DNA of 64,000 nt from Dastarcus helophoroides (lineage: Eukaryota; Arthropoda; Insecta; Coleoptera; Bothrideridae). The stretch lies in assembly GCA_028583605.1 (NCBI GenBank), contig CM053335.1, positions 19,643,068 through 19,707,067 of the forward strand, given 5' to 3'. Of this stretch, positions 24,601 through 35,229 are shown piece after piece. Positions within the stretch are counted from its first letter, which is position 1. Each line of letters starts with the position of its first letter. The notes below the pieces were generated by a model that did no database searches, was not told where the DNA came from, and saw only the letters and a program-made list of their open reading frames with translations. Made by a program: the position numbers and the translations under genes.

Positions 24601-27600
24601 CAATAAATTAAGATGATTGCGAAAAATGACCACTAAATTCTTCAAATTCGGTTACTAAACGAGATATTGAAGCGTTCAAGTGGTTGAAAACGTGTAAATT
24701 ATCAAATTAAACAACGCAGCGTCACATCTGTGATATTAATCTGTGATCCAACGCTCGATGACGTCACGAGCGGGAATGAATTATGTCTGCAACCGAACAA
24801 AACGAAAAACGCCTTATCGGGCCACTGTCACGGCGATGTGTAGAAAATCTAATTCAATTTCAAGGATTTTATTTACATTTTACGTTAAAAGTTCACACAA
24901 TTGTAACGATCACTGTTTAAATATTGTTTATTTTAGTTTTTGTGCCTGGAATCCACACATTAAAGCGTTTACATCACCTACCTTGTAATATTCTCTATAT
25001 TCATTGCGAAGTATTAATATTTCCATTTATGTTTTATTGGCTTTTTCTTCACCAGTTATTCTTTTCATAATTCTAAATTTCATAATCTTCTATTAGGGAT
25101 CAGTAACCGTGTATTAGGGATTGGCAACCTACCTTGTAATATTTGACATAACGCAATTATCGAGTTGAGCGAAAATGATTTTTGAAGCAAGTTTTAAACG
25201 ATGTAATTCGCGGTTGATCCCGATTTTGAATAAATGTTCGCGCTGGTTATCTCTATTAATCATGCTAGTTGTCGTGAACAATTATTGATATTAATTAGAT
25301 TAATCACGCCAATTCAAAATTCAGAACAAGCAGCTTGATTCAGAAACTAAAAGTAGGCAAATTGACCGACAAGTGACAGATGACATTTAGAGCATAGAAC
25401 TGTACGAATAGAAGCGAAACTGCTAGGTACGATTCGAGATCAGGGTGGCACTCATATAACCATGAGTGACAGACATTGGACACAAAATTGATGGATAAAC
25501 GATGCAAAAAGCCTCGTCCAACTATAAAAGGAACCCTTTTAATTTATTTTATCGTTATTGGGAATTTAAATGCTTTGATTAGTTTGAATAATCGTGTTGA
25601 ATATTTAAAAATAACAAATTGATCGCTTGCCAAAATTAAATTCTAACATGCAAAACCAATTATTATTCAAAAACATTTTTCAGTTATGGGTTGACGACAA
25701 CGAAAATCGAAATAGAAGACCAAAGATTAGCTTGTGAAGCCTATTAGGTCTTTATATATGGGGATTTTTTGTCAATCTTTTGTTCGCAAATCGTGAAGCT
25801 CAATCAAATCTCAAATGTTTCCAACAAAAAGCCAATTTGCGTAATAAGCCATAATGTGTAGGGCGTCCACAGAGGCAGCTATTATGCCAAAAGTTGGTAG
25901 AATCTAGAATTTCCCAATAACTTTTTGCAATTTTCGTAAAAGTCTTTAGTTAATTTCGGTGGAACAGGCTGGACCTTGGTTGTCTTCAAATATTGAAATA
26001 CAAATCTTGTCTAGAGATACTGCATCTCTCTGAAGATGATAGCTTGGCTGTCGAAACACGTTAGAGCAACCTTTGTTTGCATTTTAAAAGTATTCACTTT
26101 GCCCAAATGCTATAAAACCAAAAAAAAGCGCTAAGAATGGCAACTTCATAAGAAAAATTTGAAAATAAATTAGTATAATTTATGTAACATTCTCAATAAA
26201 TCATGATTATTGCGAAAAATGACCACTAAATTATTCAAATTCGGTTACTAAACGAGAGATTGAAGCGTTCAAGTAGTTGAAAACGTGTAAGTTATCAAAT
26301 TAAACAACGCAGCGTCACATCTGTGATCCAGCGCTCGATGACGTCACGAGCGGGAATGGGCTGTCTTCAACAGTGCAGAACGAAAAACGCCTTATCGGAC
26401 TACTGTCAAGGCGATGTGCACGAAATATAATCCAATTCCAAAGATTTTATTTACATTTTACATTAAAAGATCACACAGTTGTAAAAAATCACTGTTTAAT
26501 AATTGTTTATTTTGGTTTTTGTACCTGGAATTCACACATTAAAGCGTTTTTTTCAATTTATTTAACATTTCTTCGGCCCAGTTTGGAAATATTTAAACTG
26601 GGCCGAAGAAATGTTAAATAAATTGAAAAAAAAAACATAATATTTCCGGTCAATAAGGGTCTACCATGAAGAATTAAAGCGTTTACATCACCAACCTTGT
26701 AATATTCTCTGTATATTCTTTGCGAAGTATTAATATTTCCATTTATGTTTTATAGGCTTTTTCTTCGCCAGTTACTCCTTTCACAATTCTAAATTTTAGT
26801 AACCTTCTGTTAAGGTTTGGCAATCTACCTCGTTGACATAACGCAACTATTGAGTTGAGCGAAAATGGTTCTTGAAGCAAGTTTTATGTTAAACGATGTA
26901 ATTCGCGGTTGATTCCGATTTTGAATAAATGTTCGCGCTGGTTATCTGTATTAATCATGCTAGTTGCCGTGATTAATTATTAATCTTAATTAGATTAATC
27001 ACGCCAATTTAAAATTCAGGACAAGCACACTGCTTGATTCAGAAACTAAAAGTAGGCAAATTGATCGATAAGTGACGGATGACATTTGGAGCATAGAACC
27101 GTATGAAGAGAAGCGTAACTGCTAGATATGATTTGAGAACGGGGTGGCACTCATATAACCATGAGTAACAGATATTGGAAATAAAATTGATCCATAAACG
27201 ATGCAAACAGCCTCGTCCAACTATTAAACGAATCCTTTTAATTTATTTCGTCGTAATTGGAAATTTAAATGATTGGATCAATTGAATTCTTCACGGTGAA
27301 CTCTTATTGGCCGGAAATATTATGTTTATTAATTTTATTTAACATTTCTTCGGCCCAGTTTGGAAATATTTAAATTTTTATTGTTTGTTGACAATATTCT
27401 AAACAGTTTTTGAAATATGACTACGTGATATTTAAATTTATTTAAAACGTCACCTCATGACAGTTGACAAAATAAGAGGTTAGTTTATTTTACATAGAAT
27501 AGTTTAATTGAATATTGGGATGAATCTTTGAAAATAACAAATTGATCGCATGTCAGAATTAAATTCTAACATGCAACCAATTATTATTCAAAAACATTTC

Positions 27601-29704
27601 TCAGTTATGGGTTGACGACAACCAAAAATGGAAATAGAAGACCAAAAATAAGCTTATGAAGCCTATTAAGTCTTTATATATATATTATTAAGTCTTTATA
27701 TACATATAGGGATTTTTTGCCAATCGTATATCCCGCATATCGTAAAGCTCAGCCAAATCTCTTCGGAAGAAGTTTCCAATAAAAAGCCAATTTGCGTAAC
27801 ATGCCATAATATGTGGGGCGGCCACAGAGGCAGCTATTATACCAAAAGCTGGTAGAATATCGTACCAAATTTCCCAATAACTTTTTGTAATTTTCGTAAA
27901 AGTGTTTGTTAATTTTGGTAGAACGGGCTGGTCCTTGGTTGTCTTCAAAAATTGACAAATCTTGTCCCGTGACACCAAGAAAGATTAAAGAACACAACAA
28001 CAGTTGCTCTAGTATCTCTCTGAACATGATCAGCTTGGCTGTCGAAACGCTTTAGCTTTGTTGTGTTTTTTAATCTTTCTGGTTGCAGGGGACCGATTTG
28101 TATTTCAATCTTTGTTAATATTATCGTTGGTTGTTGAGTAATATTTTTCTGTTTTCGAATAATATTTTTCTTTTTTAAAATATTTTGAAATAATATTCTT
28201 CTGTTGCAGTTCTAGTCTGATAGCAAGCTTAGGTAGCGCTGTGGCTTCTACACCAATAGATGTGGTCAGAGTAAGTACATGTTACTCTGATAAGTACATG
28301 TTATCTTCATAATAAGTGGGTGTGCACCTATTATCATTTTAATTTTCCAATGGTTAAGGATTTCGACAGCCAATTTAGATAAGAAAAATTTCAATAACAA
28401 CTATCGTTTTTTTATTTAAAGAGTAGTATGATGCAATAAACAAGCAAGTTTCTATCTGGAACTTGATAGTTTAAAATAACATCGGAAATATTTAATCAGT
28501 TTACTCTTTCAGATTATCAAATGACGTATTTAGCGTTTACTAAAGTTGATTGCTTTTTGCATTTTCAACAACAAAATATTTACCTGAAGTACTTGGGATA
28601 ACATTTCAAGTTTTTTGATCATTATTGACTTATTTTGAATTATTTAAAACATTTTTATTTTAGCCTTCTGGTAAGCTAATGTAAAAATGTTTGAAATATT
28701 TCAAATTTTGTAAAAATAATATTTGCATGGAAAGAAATTTGTTACGAGCCGTGGGTTCAATAAGATAATATTCCTTCAGAATGTTGTATGACAAATGAGG
28801 CGTTTAAAGGCATCTAAAGGGAAACATTTCGCCTTCACTCTTTAAGTTAATTACTGGTTTAAGATTCATTTACTCACAACAATAAATTATTTGCATCATG
28901 CCCCAAGGATGACCTAAATCGTTATCAATTTAAAAACAATTTCAATGGGTATTTGTGCGACTTGTTTTTATAACCATTATTACTTCATAAGTAGTTTTGG
29001 TAAAACCCATTTGAGTGTATTGAATTAGCAAATATTTGTGGGAGAATTATTTATGAATATTTAATCCAAAAAGTGAAACCCATTCGCTAACGTCAGAAAC
29101 ACAATGAAGCAGATTTTAATCTAGCTTTATTATTATTCTTCTATTTCAACAACAAATAAGAAGAAAGCGAAAAAAAGAAATGGCAAAAGTATAAAATTTA
29201 AGCTAAAACAAATATATGAAATTTATTTTTTAAAAATGTCATAGTTTCGAACAATCGAATTGATTTTTCATCATGATTCCAAATTAGTATTTTTATAATT
29301 TCACCTTTAAAGGAAAAACGACAACGAAATTACTTAGAAGTGTTATCTAATCTCCAAGTTTTAGATTCGATTTAATATTTCAAGAAAAAAGACGAATTTA
29401 AAATTATTTTTGAAAAGTTATTTTTAACCTTAATCTAAAACTTGATATCTCGTGATCAAAATATTATCAAAAATTGATCAACTGTTCGTTTCAGACGCGG
29501 CTTATGAACCAAAGAAAGTTTAAGAAGTCTGGAGGGCCAACCGCGGCCCATATCTACGCGGGTACGGCCGATTGTTTCCTGCAGACGTTCAAAAACGAAG
29601 GATTTTGGGCATTCTACAAGGGATTCATTCCTACGTGGTTCAGAATGGGACCTTGGAATATCATATTTTTCGTCACCTATGAGCAACTGAAGAAACTATA
29701 TTGA
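18661..29704 (+). CDS. Bmcp: mitochondrial carrier, Bmcp/SLC25A30 (UCP-like) type
   Basis: Six-exon inner-membrane solute carrier: 18661-18739, 18821-18968, 20197-20476, 20533-20651, 28210-28270, 29495-29704 (TGA). Phases agree throughout and sum to 298 aa, the usual size of a three-repeat carrier. The three signature motifs are visible: PIDLAK (repeat 1), PTDVLK (repeat 2), PIDVVR (repeat 3). Other near-invariant family strings are [13 protein letters not shown] at the N terminus, [20 protein letters not shown] and [15 protein letters not shown]. This pattern matches the brain/kidney mitochondrial carrier branch (SLC25A14/A30) rather than UCP1-3. Intron 4 (20652-28209) is a 7.6-kb repeat nest; introns 1 and 3 are 81 and 56 nt. 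Intron 5 (28271-29494) shows nothing recognisable. Confidence 0.96.
19400..19900. repeat. degenerate CGAAATTT minisatellite in Bmcp intron 2
   Basis: Words such as CTCGAAATTTTGACTTTTT and GAATTCAACTTTTTTGA recur about every 20-30 nt, like an old arm of the foldback family. No ends or spacer were found. Confidence 0.5.
21250..22280 (+). repeat. 1.1-kb dispersed repeat, copy 1
   Basis: Shares a long colinear series of blocks with 24510-25560 and 26105-27250: AACTTCATAA, CCTCAATAAA, TGACGTCACGAGCGGGAATG-like block, TCATATAACCATGAGTGACA, and a CTTTTAATT end. This copy is the most diverged. No coding potential was recognised; probably a non-autonomous transposon carried into intron 4. Confidence 0.65.
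22500..22592. repeat. four-copy tandem repeat of a palindromic 18-mer
   Basis: Units of about 20-22 bp built on AACTGTAGATCTACAGTT, itself a perfect palindrome. The copies differ by one or two bases each. Confidence 0.75.
22980..24060. repeat. degenerate AT-rich minisatellite-like block in Bmcp intron 4
   Basis: AAATTTCGA / TCGAAATTT words occur in both orientations without conserved period. It resembles a heavily decayed foldback element arm. No gene seen. Confidence 0.35.
24411..24464. repeat. perfect 26-bp palindrome with 2-bp loop
   Basis: Left arm 24411-24436 and right arm 24439-24464 are exact reverse complements around GT; the centre reads CTACGGTCGTAG and the arms carry ATTTAACATTTCTACG. 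The same ATTTAACATTTC core occurs at 20820-20860, 26565, 27340 and 33310, so this is a foldback tail of a dispersed family. Confidence 0.93.
24510..25560 (+). repeat. 1.1-kb dispersed repeat, copy 2
   Basis: Closest to copy 3 (26105-27250). Contains the GATGACGTCACGAGCGGGAA block near 24757, a CRE-like TGACGTCA, and TCATATAACCATGAGTGACA near 25454. The frame at 24743-24988 is not conserved as a protein between copies. Confidence 0.75.
25744..25910 (-). pseudogene. NDUFA1 (complex I MWFE subunit)-derived fragment, degraded copy
   Basis: Minus-strand sequence is nearly identical to the copy at 27688-27870 but has in-frame damage: the start is lost and a deletion follows the GNxFRRDL region. 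IIAASV and [15 protein letters not shown] segments are still readable. The flanks also match those of the other copy, so the two arose by duplication of one segment. Confidence 0.6.
25995..26090. repeat. dispersed repeat of the CAAATCTTGTCCCCTGAAAC family, partial
   Basis: Contains GAAATACAAATCTTGTC, then GATAGCTTGGCTGTCGAAAC and GTTAGAGCAACCTTTGTT, shared with copies at 27940-28110, 33685-33995, 42579-42690 and 49029-49360. Confidence 0.75.
26105..27250 (+). repeat. 1.1-kb dispersed repeat, copy 3, with an inserted hairpin
   Basis: Colinear with copy 2, including the CRE-like TGACGTCA block at 26339-26346. A perfect hairpin (26547-26632) interrupts it at the point where copy 2 runs on to AAAGCGTTTACATCACC, so the hairpin is a nested insertion. 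Confidence 0.8.
26547..26632. mobile_element. perfect 38-bp inverted repeat hairpin, nested insertion
   Basis: Arms 26547-26584 and 26595-26632 are exact reverse complements separated by a 10-base loop; arm core CTTCGGCCCAGTTT. The host repeat resumes immediately after it (ATTAAAGCGTTTACATCACC follows at about 26675), with AAAGCG present on both sides. Likely a miniature foldback element. Confidence 0.85.
27688..27870 (-). pseudogene. NDUFA1 (complex I MWFE subunit) intronless copy lacking the start codon
   Basis: Minus-strand frame reads [20 protein letters not shown], then [33 protein letters not shown] and a stop at 27690-27688. This matches the MWFE subunit along almost its whole length (about 60 of 70 residues), including the membrane anchor and the GN-FRRDL motif. 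The expected ATG of MWYE is ATT here, so the copy cannot start where the parent does. The frame stays open upstream into repeat sequence. It lies antisense in Bmcp intron 4 and is attached to the CAAATCTTGTCCCC repeat, so it is a retrocopy or a gene fragment captured by a transposon. A functional short product is unlikely. Confidence 0.8.
27940..28110. repeat. CAAATCTTGTCCCC-family foldback repeat
   Basis: Left CAAATCTTGTCCCGTGACAC and the inverse at 28060-28110 (TTTTTAATCTTTCTGGTTGC then GGGGACCGATTTGTATTTCA) form imperfect inverted arms around AGCTTGGCTGTCGAAACG. Confidence 0.75.
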
Positions 29705-30508
29705 CCACCCGCACTGTTGTTTTATTTATTGAGATTATTTATTGAAATTTATACAATGTTTGAACATGAATTACGATTTTGTTTTTCAATAAAAACTCGC
29801 CTTTGTAAATTCTGTTTCAATAAATTTCCGGCCAGCGTATTGCTCTCTAATGAATTTGAAGTGTATAAACTTCTGTTACACTTGTTCGAATTATTTGACT
29901 TGATTGTACTCGGACCAGAAGAAATAATAAGCTTGTTTCTTGCTTTTTAATGTGGTTTTATTCACGGTATCTTTTCGAATGTGTATGATAGTATAATGTC
30001 GAGGGTTGACCAGGCAGGCACCCTCTGATGGGAGAGGGAAAGGCTGGTAGAGAGATTTCTCCGTTCAGAGAATTCCACAAGAACATGTACCGAACAAAAC
30101 TTAAGAGTTAAATATTGTCAGTATCCATGTTTATTTCTAGTAAAATTTATTAGCACCTTTGAATAGATATTGTAGTGAAACGATTTAAATGATCATACCC
30201 TTCGATATCTTTCACAAAAAGCAACCAACAAATGACCTAAATAATTTTCTCACCAAATAGAACTAAGAAATTTTTATTAAAACGGAATAACACTAGAACT
30301 TATCCTACCCTATTATTACGTAAAAAGCTATCACATTCACTTAGGGAGTAAATAATGAGATAGATACATACAGACTAAACGTAATTATCTCTGATTTCAC
30401 ATACAAATTAACTTCAATCTGAATTTTATCAAACATATAGCTTTTATAGTACTGGTTAATTTTAATAACGACAAGCGCGATTAATTGAAGCCATTACAAG
30501 CGACGAAA
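29705..30508. other. convergent 3' region between Bmcp and Serinc
   Basis: Holds the Bmcp poly(A) signal AATAAA at 29788-29793 (a second at about 29819) and, on the minus strand, AATAAA for Serinc at 30130-30135 or 30146-30151. No further gene seen. Confidence 0.6.
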
Positions 30509-33500
30509 TTAATTAAACTCTCTATCTCTCAATACGACAGGGGCGGCAAGCGTCCACCCATACAAAGCCAAACACAACCAGCTGGAAATCGCTTTAACCC
30601 ACATGGAAGCCGCGTTAGCATTTAACGTCTTCAAGGTGGAATTTGGCCTAAAAAAAAATTAAAAACAAATTAACTCTAATCAACTACCTAAAGCAAAACC
30701 ACTCACTTGTACCAATTCGTCAACGTCATCATAACATACAACGTAGCTAACCCGAAGATAACATGGAAGAAACTCCACGAATACGCAACGGAATCTTCCT
30801 CGTTGTCCCACACTTTCTTATCGCCGCGCTCGCCTCCGTCGTTATCATTACCTGCGATAGGGATATAACCTTCAATATAACAAAAAAAATGGATAAAACA
30901 GCAACGGAAGTCTAACTAGGCGAAAAAGAAAAATTGGCGGAAGCACAGCACCTACTTAGTCCACAGCATTATGAAGCCGTTAACTACAAAAATAAAGGGA
31001 GGGTCATACCTTCGTGATCAACCAAGTTTCCTTCCCCAGAACTTCTGGCTGTGTGAAAAAATTCAATTAGATGTTTGTTTTATAAAGTTATTTCTTGGAA
31101 ACTCAACGTTCAAGCTTGGTAACTGGCTCGTTTTTATTAGCAGTGGAATTTCCAAGATTTGTTCTGACAGCAGGGTCACCACATAATGCTATGGTCATAA
31201 GCAAACATTTCTTGTTAGTATTTAACTTACAAACTACAAGTTACTTGGAGACTTGGACAGGCATACGTCCGAATTAAAAAGTAGAAACTCCTCCAATTTG
31301 TTTTTTTGAAACTCTTATTACAACTCAGATTTAATGCTTTCATTCTTAATTCTGTATCAATGTGTTAGTTTTTTGCTAAATTTCCGGGTTTCAATCACCT
31401 GGTTAAGCATTGGTGACAGAAATTATCAAGTAATTTTAAACATTTTAACTTTCAGATTAAAATTTAACAAAATTTTCAATTTTGCTTCATCGTTGCAAAT
31501 TCAGTTATGAATAAAACTTTCAATATTAAATTTTTCAAATTCTTTCATTTAAACTATGACTGTTTTCAAATCATTTATTATCATCTATTTCTGTCAAATC
31601 AGTTATTATCATCTATTTCTATCGAATCATTTATGATCATCTATTTCTATCGGATCATTTATGATCATCTATTTCTGTCAATATTCAAATTCCTGACTTT
31701 AAATGGGTGAATTTTAACTCAAGTAGCACAGAACACCCCAAGCACCATACATATGAAAGCGAAATAGGCCAAAACAATATAAAATTCGACTTACTAGCCC
31801 CATTCTCGTGTGTTAAGATCTTCTCCGACATGGTTATTTTGGATGATTTACTGGCAGATCTCAGCGATGAATACAAAACGCAGCACATCCAAACGATCAA
31901 ACCGATAATTCCTTGACTATCGAAGCCCATTCCTTTACCCTTGCTATTACCCTCGACGATGCCCAAAAGACCAGGATTACAATTGGAATCTAAAATGTGA
32001 TCTCTTTAGAACTATTCTTGGCAACTCGCATTAACAAACTCGCTGCCACAATTTGTTGTTTTTCCCTGCAAGTCAACTTGTCGCTACGACAAGGTAACTT
32101 GTAATTGGAGTGGGAAATAAGAATTATCTCGTAATTGGCAGCGAATGTGTCAAATCATTAGACTAACCTGGCGAATTAGAAACAGTGGACCAAGTTAAAT
32201 AAGTTACATACAAAGATACAATCGACGACTGCAAAAGTCCTGATCGTGGTAATTTATCCTGAACTGCCGGTAATATAGACAAAGTGCTAACGATGACGCA
32301 TAAAATTAAGTTAAACGAGATGAAAAATTTGTTTAAGTCGCAATCATGAGCCTGTAAAAGACAACATCGTTATTAAATCAAATCAAACAAACAAACCACA
32401 TACCTTCGTATAAAATACATACAACAAAACGATCCCCGTGATAGTTAGGGCGTAATTTAACAACGTTACCCCAATTAGAGCAAAATACCACCCCTTGGAT
32501 TCCGTCTCTTCGTAGTTCCCTACCCAAGCTTCAGCCCAAGAATGAGCAAAGTCCACTATCAGGATCAATTGTATTATGATGAATAAAAACCCTCCGATCA
32601 TACCAAAGTACATCCACGTTATCCCAAACGATCCCTCCGGCATGAAAAACGAACCGATGATACCTCCAATCACTATGAGGTATTTAATAGCCCAAAACCT
32701 AAAAAGTTAAACTGTTAATCGCACCAACCACATAATCAGAAATTTACCCATTTTGTATGCCGGCTCGAGCGTCCCTTGAAGTTTTCACCCCAATCATCAT
32801 CAACGCCATCAGGAAAAAGAACAAAGTAAGTATAAAACATATCCTATAAACGGCCAAATATCCCACGGCTTCGCTACAGTTGAACACAACCGAATTGGGC
32901 AAATACCCCTCTGACGTGCTGTTGCTGCAGAATGGTACCTAAAACAAAACGGGGCTTATGGGGTAAGTTTGCTCTAGACACTTTAATCAGTAAATTTCTC
33001 TCCCGAGATAATCTGTATGAAACATTTCCTCTAGACTAATTTATCTCAGTAAATAAGTCTTGAAGAGTGGTCGTGGTACGTTGACACTAAATAATTTATT
33101 TTTCATGGTGAACACTCTTATTGGTCGAAAATATTATGTCTTCTTTTTGTTTAAATTTAATCCACTCGTAAAGGGTAACCCCATTATGCTTTCAAAGCAC
33201 TGCGAGTGGGATGCGGAAACAAGGACAGATGGCGATAAACCGCCTTCTTAAACAAGGATAGATTGTAATTTTTGCAAAAAATTCCTTTCGATAACAAGTT
33301 CCATAATTTTATTTAACAGTTCTGCAACCCACTATTTAATTTTTTGTTTTTCTTTTTGGTTATCGTCAAGAATTGAAGTGTTTTTAATGTCGCTTGGTTT
33401 CAGGGGATAAGATTAGTATTTCAATTTTTTAGGTTATTAATTTAAATATTTCCAAACTGAGTCGCAGAAATGTTAAATTAATAAATAAGACAATTTATTC

Positions 33501-34497
33501 CATACATTTCTCCCCGAGATAAAATATATCAAATGTCAATTATTCTGAGGAAAACTACCCGAAATGCAACCGCGATAAATTACTCTATACAAAATATTCT
33601 ACATATTTTATCAAAGAGAAAAATATACGGAATAAAGTGTCCAGTGTAAACGTACAACGCATAACATACAAAGCATAACACCTTTGAAATACAAATCTTG
33701 TCCCCTAAAACCAAGAAAGATTAAAAAACACAACAGAGGTTACTGGCTAACGCGTTTCGATAGCCAAGCTATCATCTTTAGAGAAATACATAATAACTTT
33801 GGTATCGTTAGAGCAACCTTCGTTGTGTTTTTTAATCCTTTTTGGTTTCAGGGGACAAAATTTGTATTTCAAATTTTGCAGATAACCAAGCACCAATTTG
33901 TTTCACCAAAATTTGACTATCAAAACGCGTTAGATCAATCTTTGTTGTGTTTTTTAAACTTTCTTGGTTTTAGGGGACAAGATTTGTATTTCAAAGGTGT
34001 TATGCCTTGTGGTACATTTACACTAGACACTTTATTCCATATATTTTTCTCTTTGATAAAATATGTAGAATATTTTGCATAGAGTACTTTACAAGATTTG
34101 TATTTCAATAACCAAGTTATCTTCAGAGAAATACACAATCTTTCTTGGCTTCAGGGGACAAGATTTGTATTTCAATTATTGAAGATAACAAAGGACCAGT
34201 CCGTTCCACCAAAAAAATAACTTATCCAAGGATAAAACCCCTTACCTTTCTTAGGACGTCCTGAAGTCCAGGGGCGAGCATAATGCAGGCTACGACGGTG
34301 CCCACCAGCAGCATCAAAGCGTACATTATGCGGGTGGAGGTCGAATTCCTGCATGATGGGCAAGCGGAGCAACATAACGAGCACGCAGTGCTAGTGCAGC
34401 AGCAGGCCAGCTGAAATCACGAAAATACATACAAAATGTCCTCGAATCGAGACGATATTACCTGTGCTGCTGAACAAAGACCTAGGACGGCTCCCAT
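30509..34497 (-). CDS. Serinc: serine incorporator (Serinc/TDE1 family) membrane protein
   Basis: Complete eight-exon gene on the minus strand: 34497-34462, 34410-34246, 32938-32748, 32698-32404, 32351-32168, 31989-31795, 30851-30707, 30647-30509. Every junction is GT-AG and in phase; the total is 449 aa, typical of the family, with about ten membrane segments. Diagnostic strings: [12 protein letters not shown] at the start, a Cys-rich [67 protein letters not shown] and, near the C terminus, [20 protein letters not shown] and TNWY. Family members facilitate serine incorporation into membrane lipids or act as lipid scramblases. Intron 2 (34245-32939) holds a large foldback repeat and intron 6 (31794-30852) a 28-bp tandem repeat. 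Confidence 0.97.
31566..31677. repeat. four-copy 28-bp tandem repeat in Serinc intron
   Basis: Units start TCAAATCA / TCGAATCA / TCGGATCA at 31566, 31594, 31622 and 31650, each followed by a TTATNATCATCTATTTCT tract. Confidence 0.85.
33578..34091. mobile_element. large foldback element, arms about 150 bp
   Basis: The sequence 33578-33737 is matched in reverse complement by 33941-34091 with few mismatches (AAAATATTCTACATATTTTA at the outer end, AATAAAGTGTC, GCATAACACCTTTGAAATAC, then CAAATCTTGTCCCCTAAAAC at the inner end). The loop of about 200 bp contains CGATAGCCAAGCTATCATC. It is the fullest member of the CAAATCTTGTCCCC family here and lies in Serinc intron 2. Confidence 0.85.
34093..34215. 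repeat. partial CAAATCTTGTCCCC-family copies next to the foldback
   Basis: Two half-copies, both reading CAAGATTTGTATTTCAAT, followed by GAAGATAACAAAGGACCAGT and CCGTTCCACC. The latter tail also occurs at about 49230, 49320 and 39170 and in the NDUFA1-bearing copy. Confidence 0.7.
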
Positions 34498-35130
34498 TGT
34501 CGCGCACTATTTAACGTTATCACGTTTTAGAGTGATGTGATTTTAATTTAAACGAGTAACCGATAGTTATGAATCAGATTCTAAAAGATCTCGAAACGCA
34601 TAAAAACAAAAATATTTTGGGAAGTGACACCAGTGACAGATAAATGACAACCACTAACCATAGACTTCTACTACTAACCATATATGTAATACATATATGC
34701 TACTAACCATATAACATGTCAATTGTCAAACTTGCGTCAAGTTTGCGTTCAATGTTAACAGCGCTTACAGATGCCAGGGCCGAACTCAGAGTTGTAGCGA
34801 ATTACGTTTTAGATTTTTAGTGCAACAAAATTCACACTTCGCATTGGAAAGTTGTTTTTGACTTTCGTAGAATAAAAGTACTACGTCATTTTTTCATTTA
34901 AGGGGCTAAAGTGACACTTTCAATCCTCCGGTAATTAAAAATATAAAATTTTAGGCAATTATGGGGACTGCCGACAAAAGTGAAAACTTAAATAACCAGT
35001 AAAAACCAGGTTTTTTTGAACTTTCAAATAATTTTTAGGTTTAATGATTAAAATTTTATAATTTGTAAACTAACATTATTAACATTAGTTTGGTTTTCAC
35101 CTCTATTACATTTCAAGTTGAATAAACATT
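34498..35130. other. Serinc upstream region, no gene seen
   Basis: AT-rich, with a duplicated CTACTAACCATAT motif at 34670-34710. Probably the Serinc promoter. Confidence 0.35.
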
Positions 35131-35229
35131 TTTTTTACGAATTTCGACTCTTGAAACTTTGACTGTAATCGTGAAATTCCGATTTTTTTTTGAAATTTCA
35201 ACTTTATTCTCAAAATTTCGACTCTAAAC

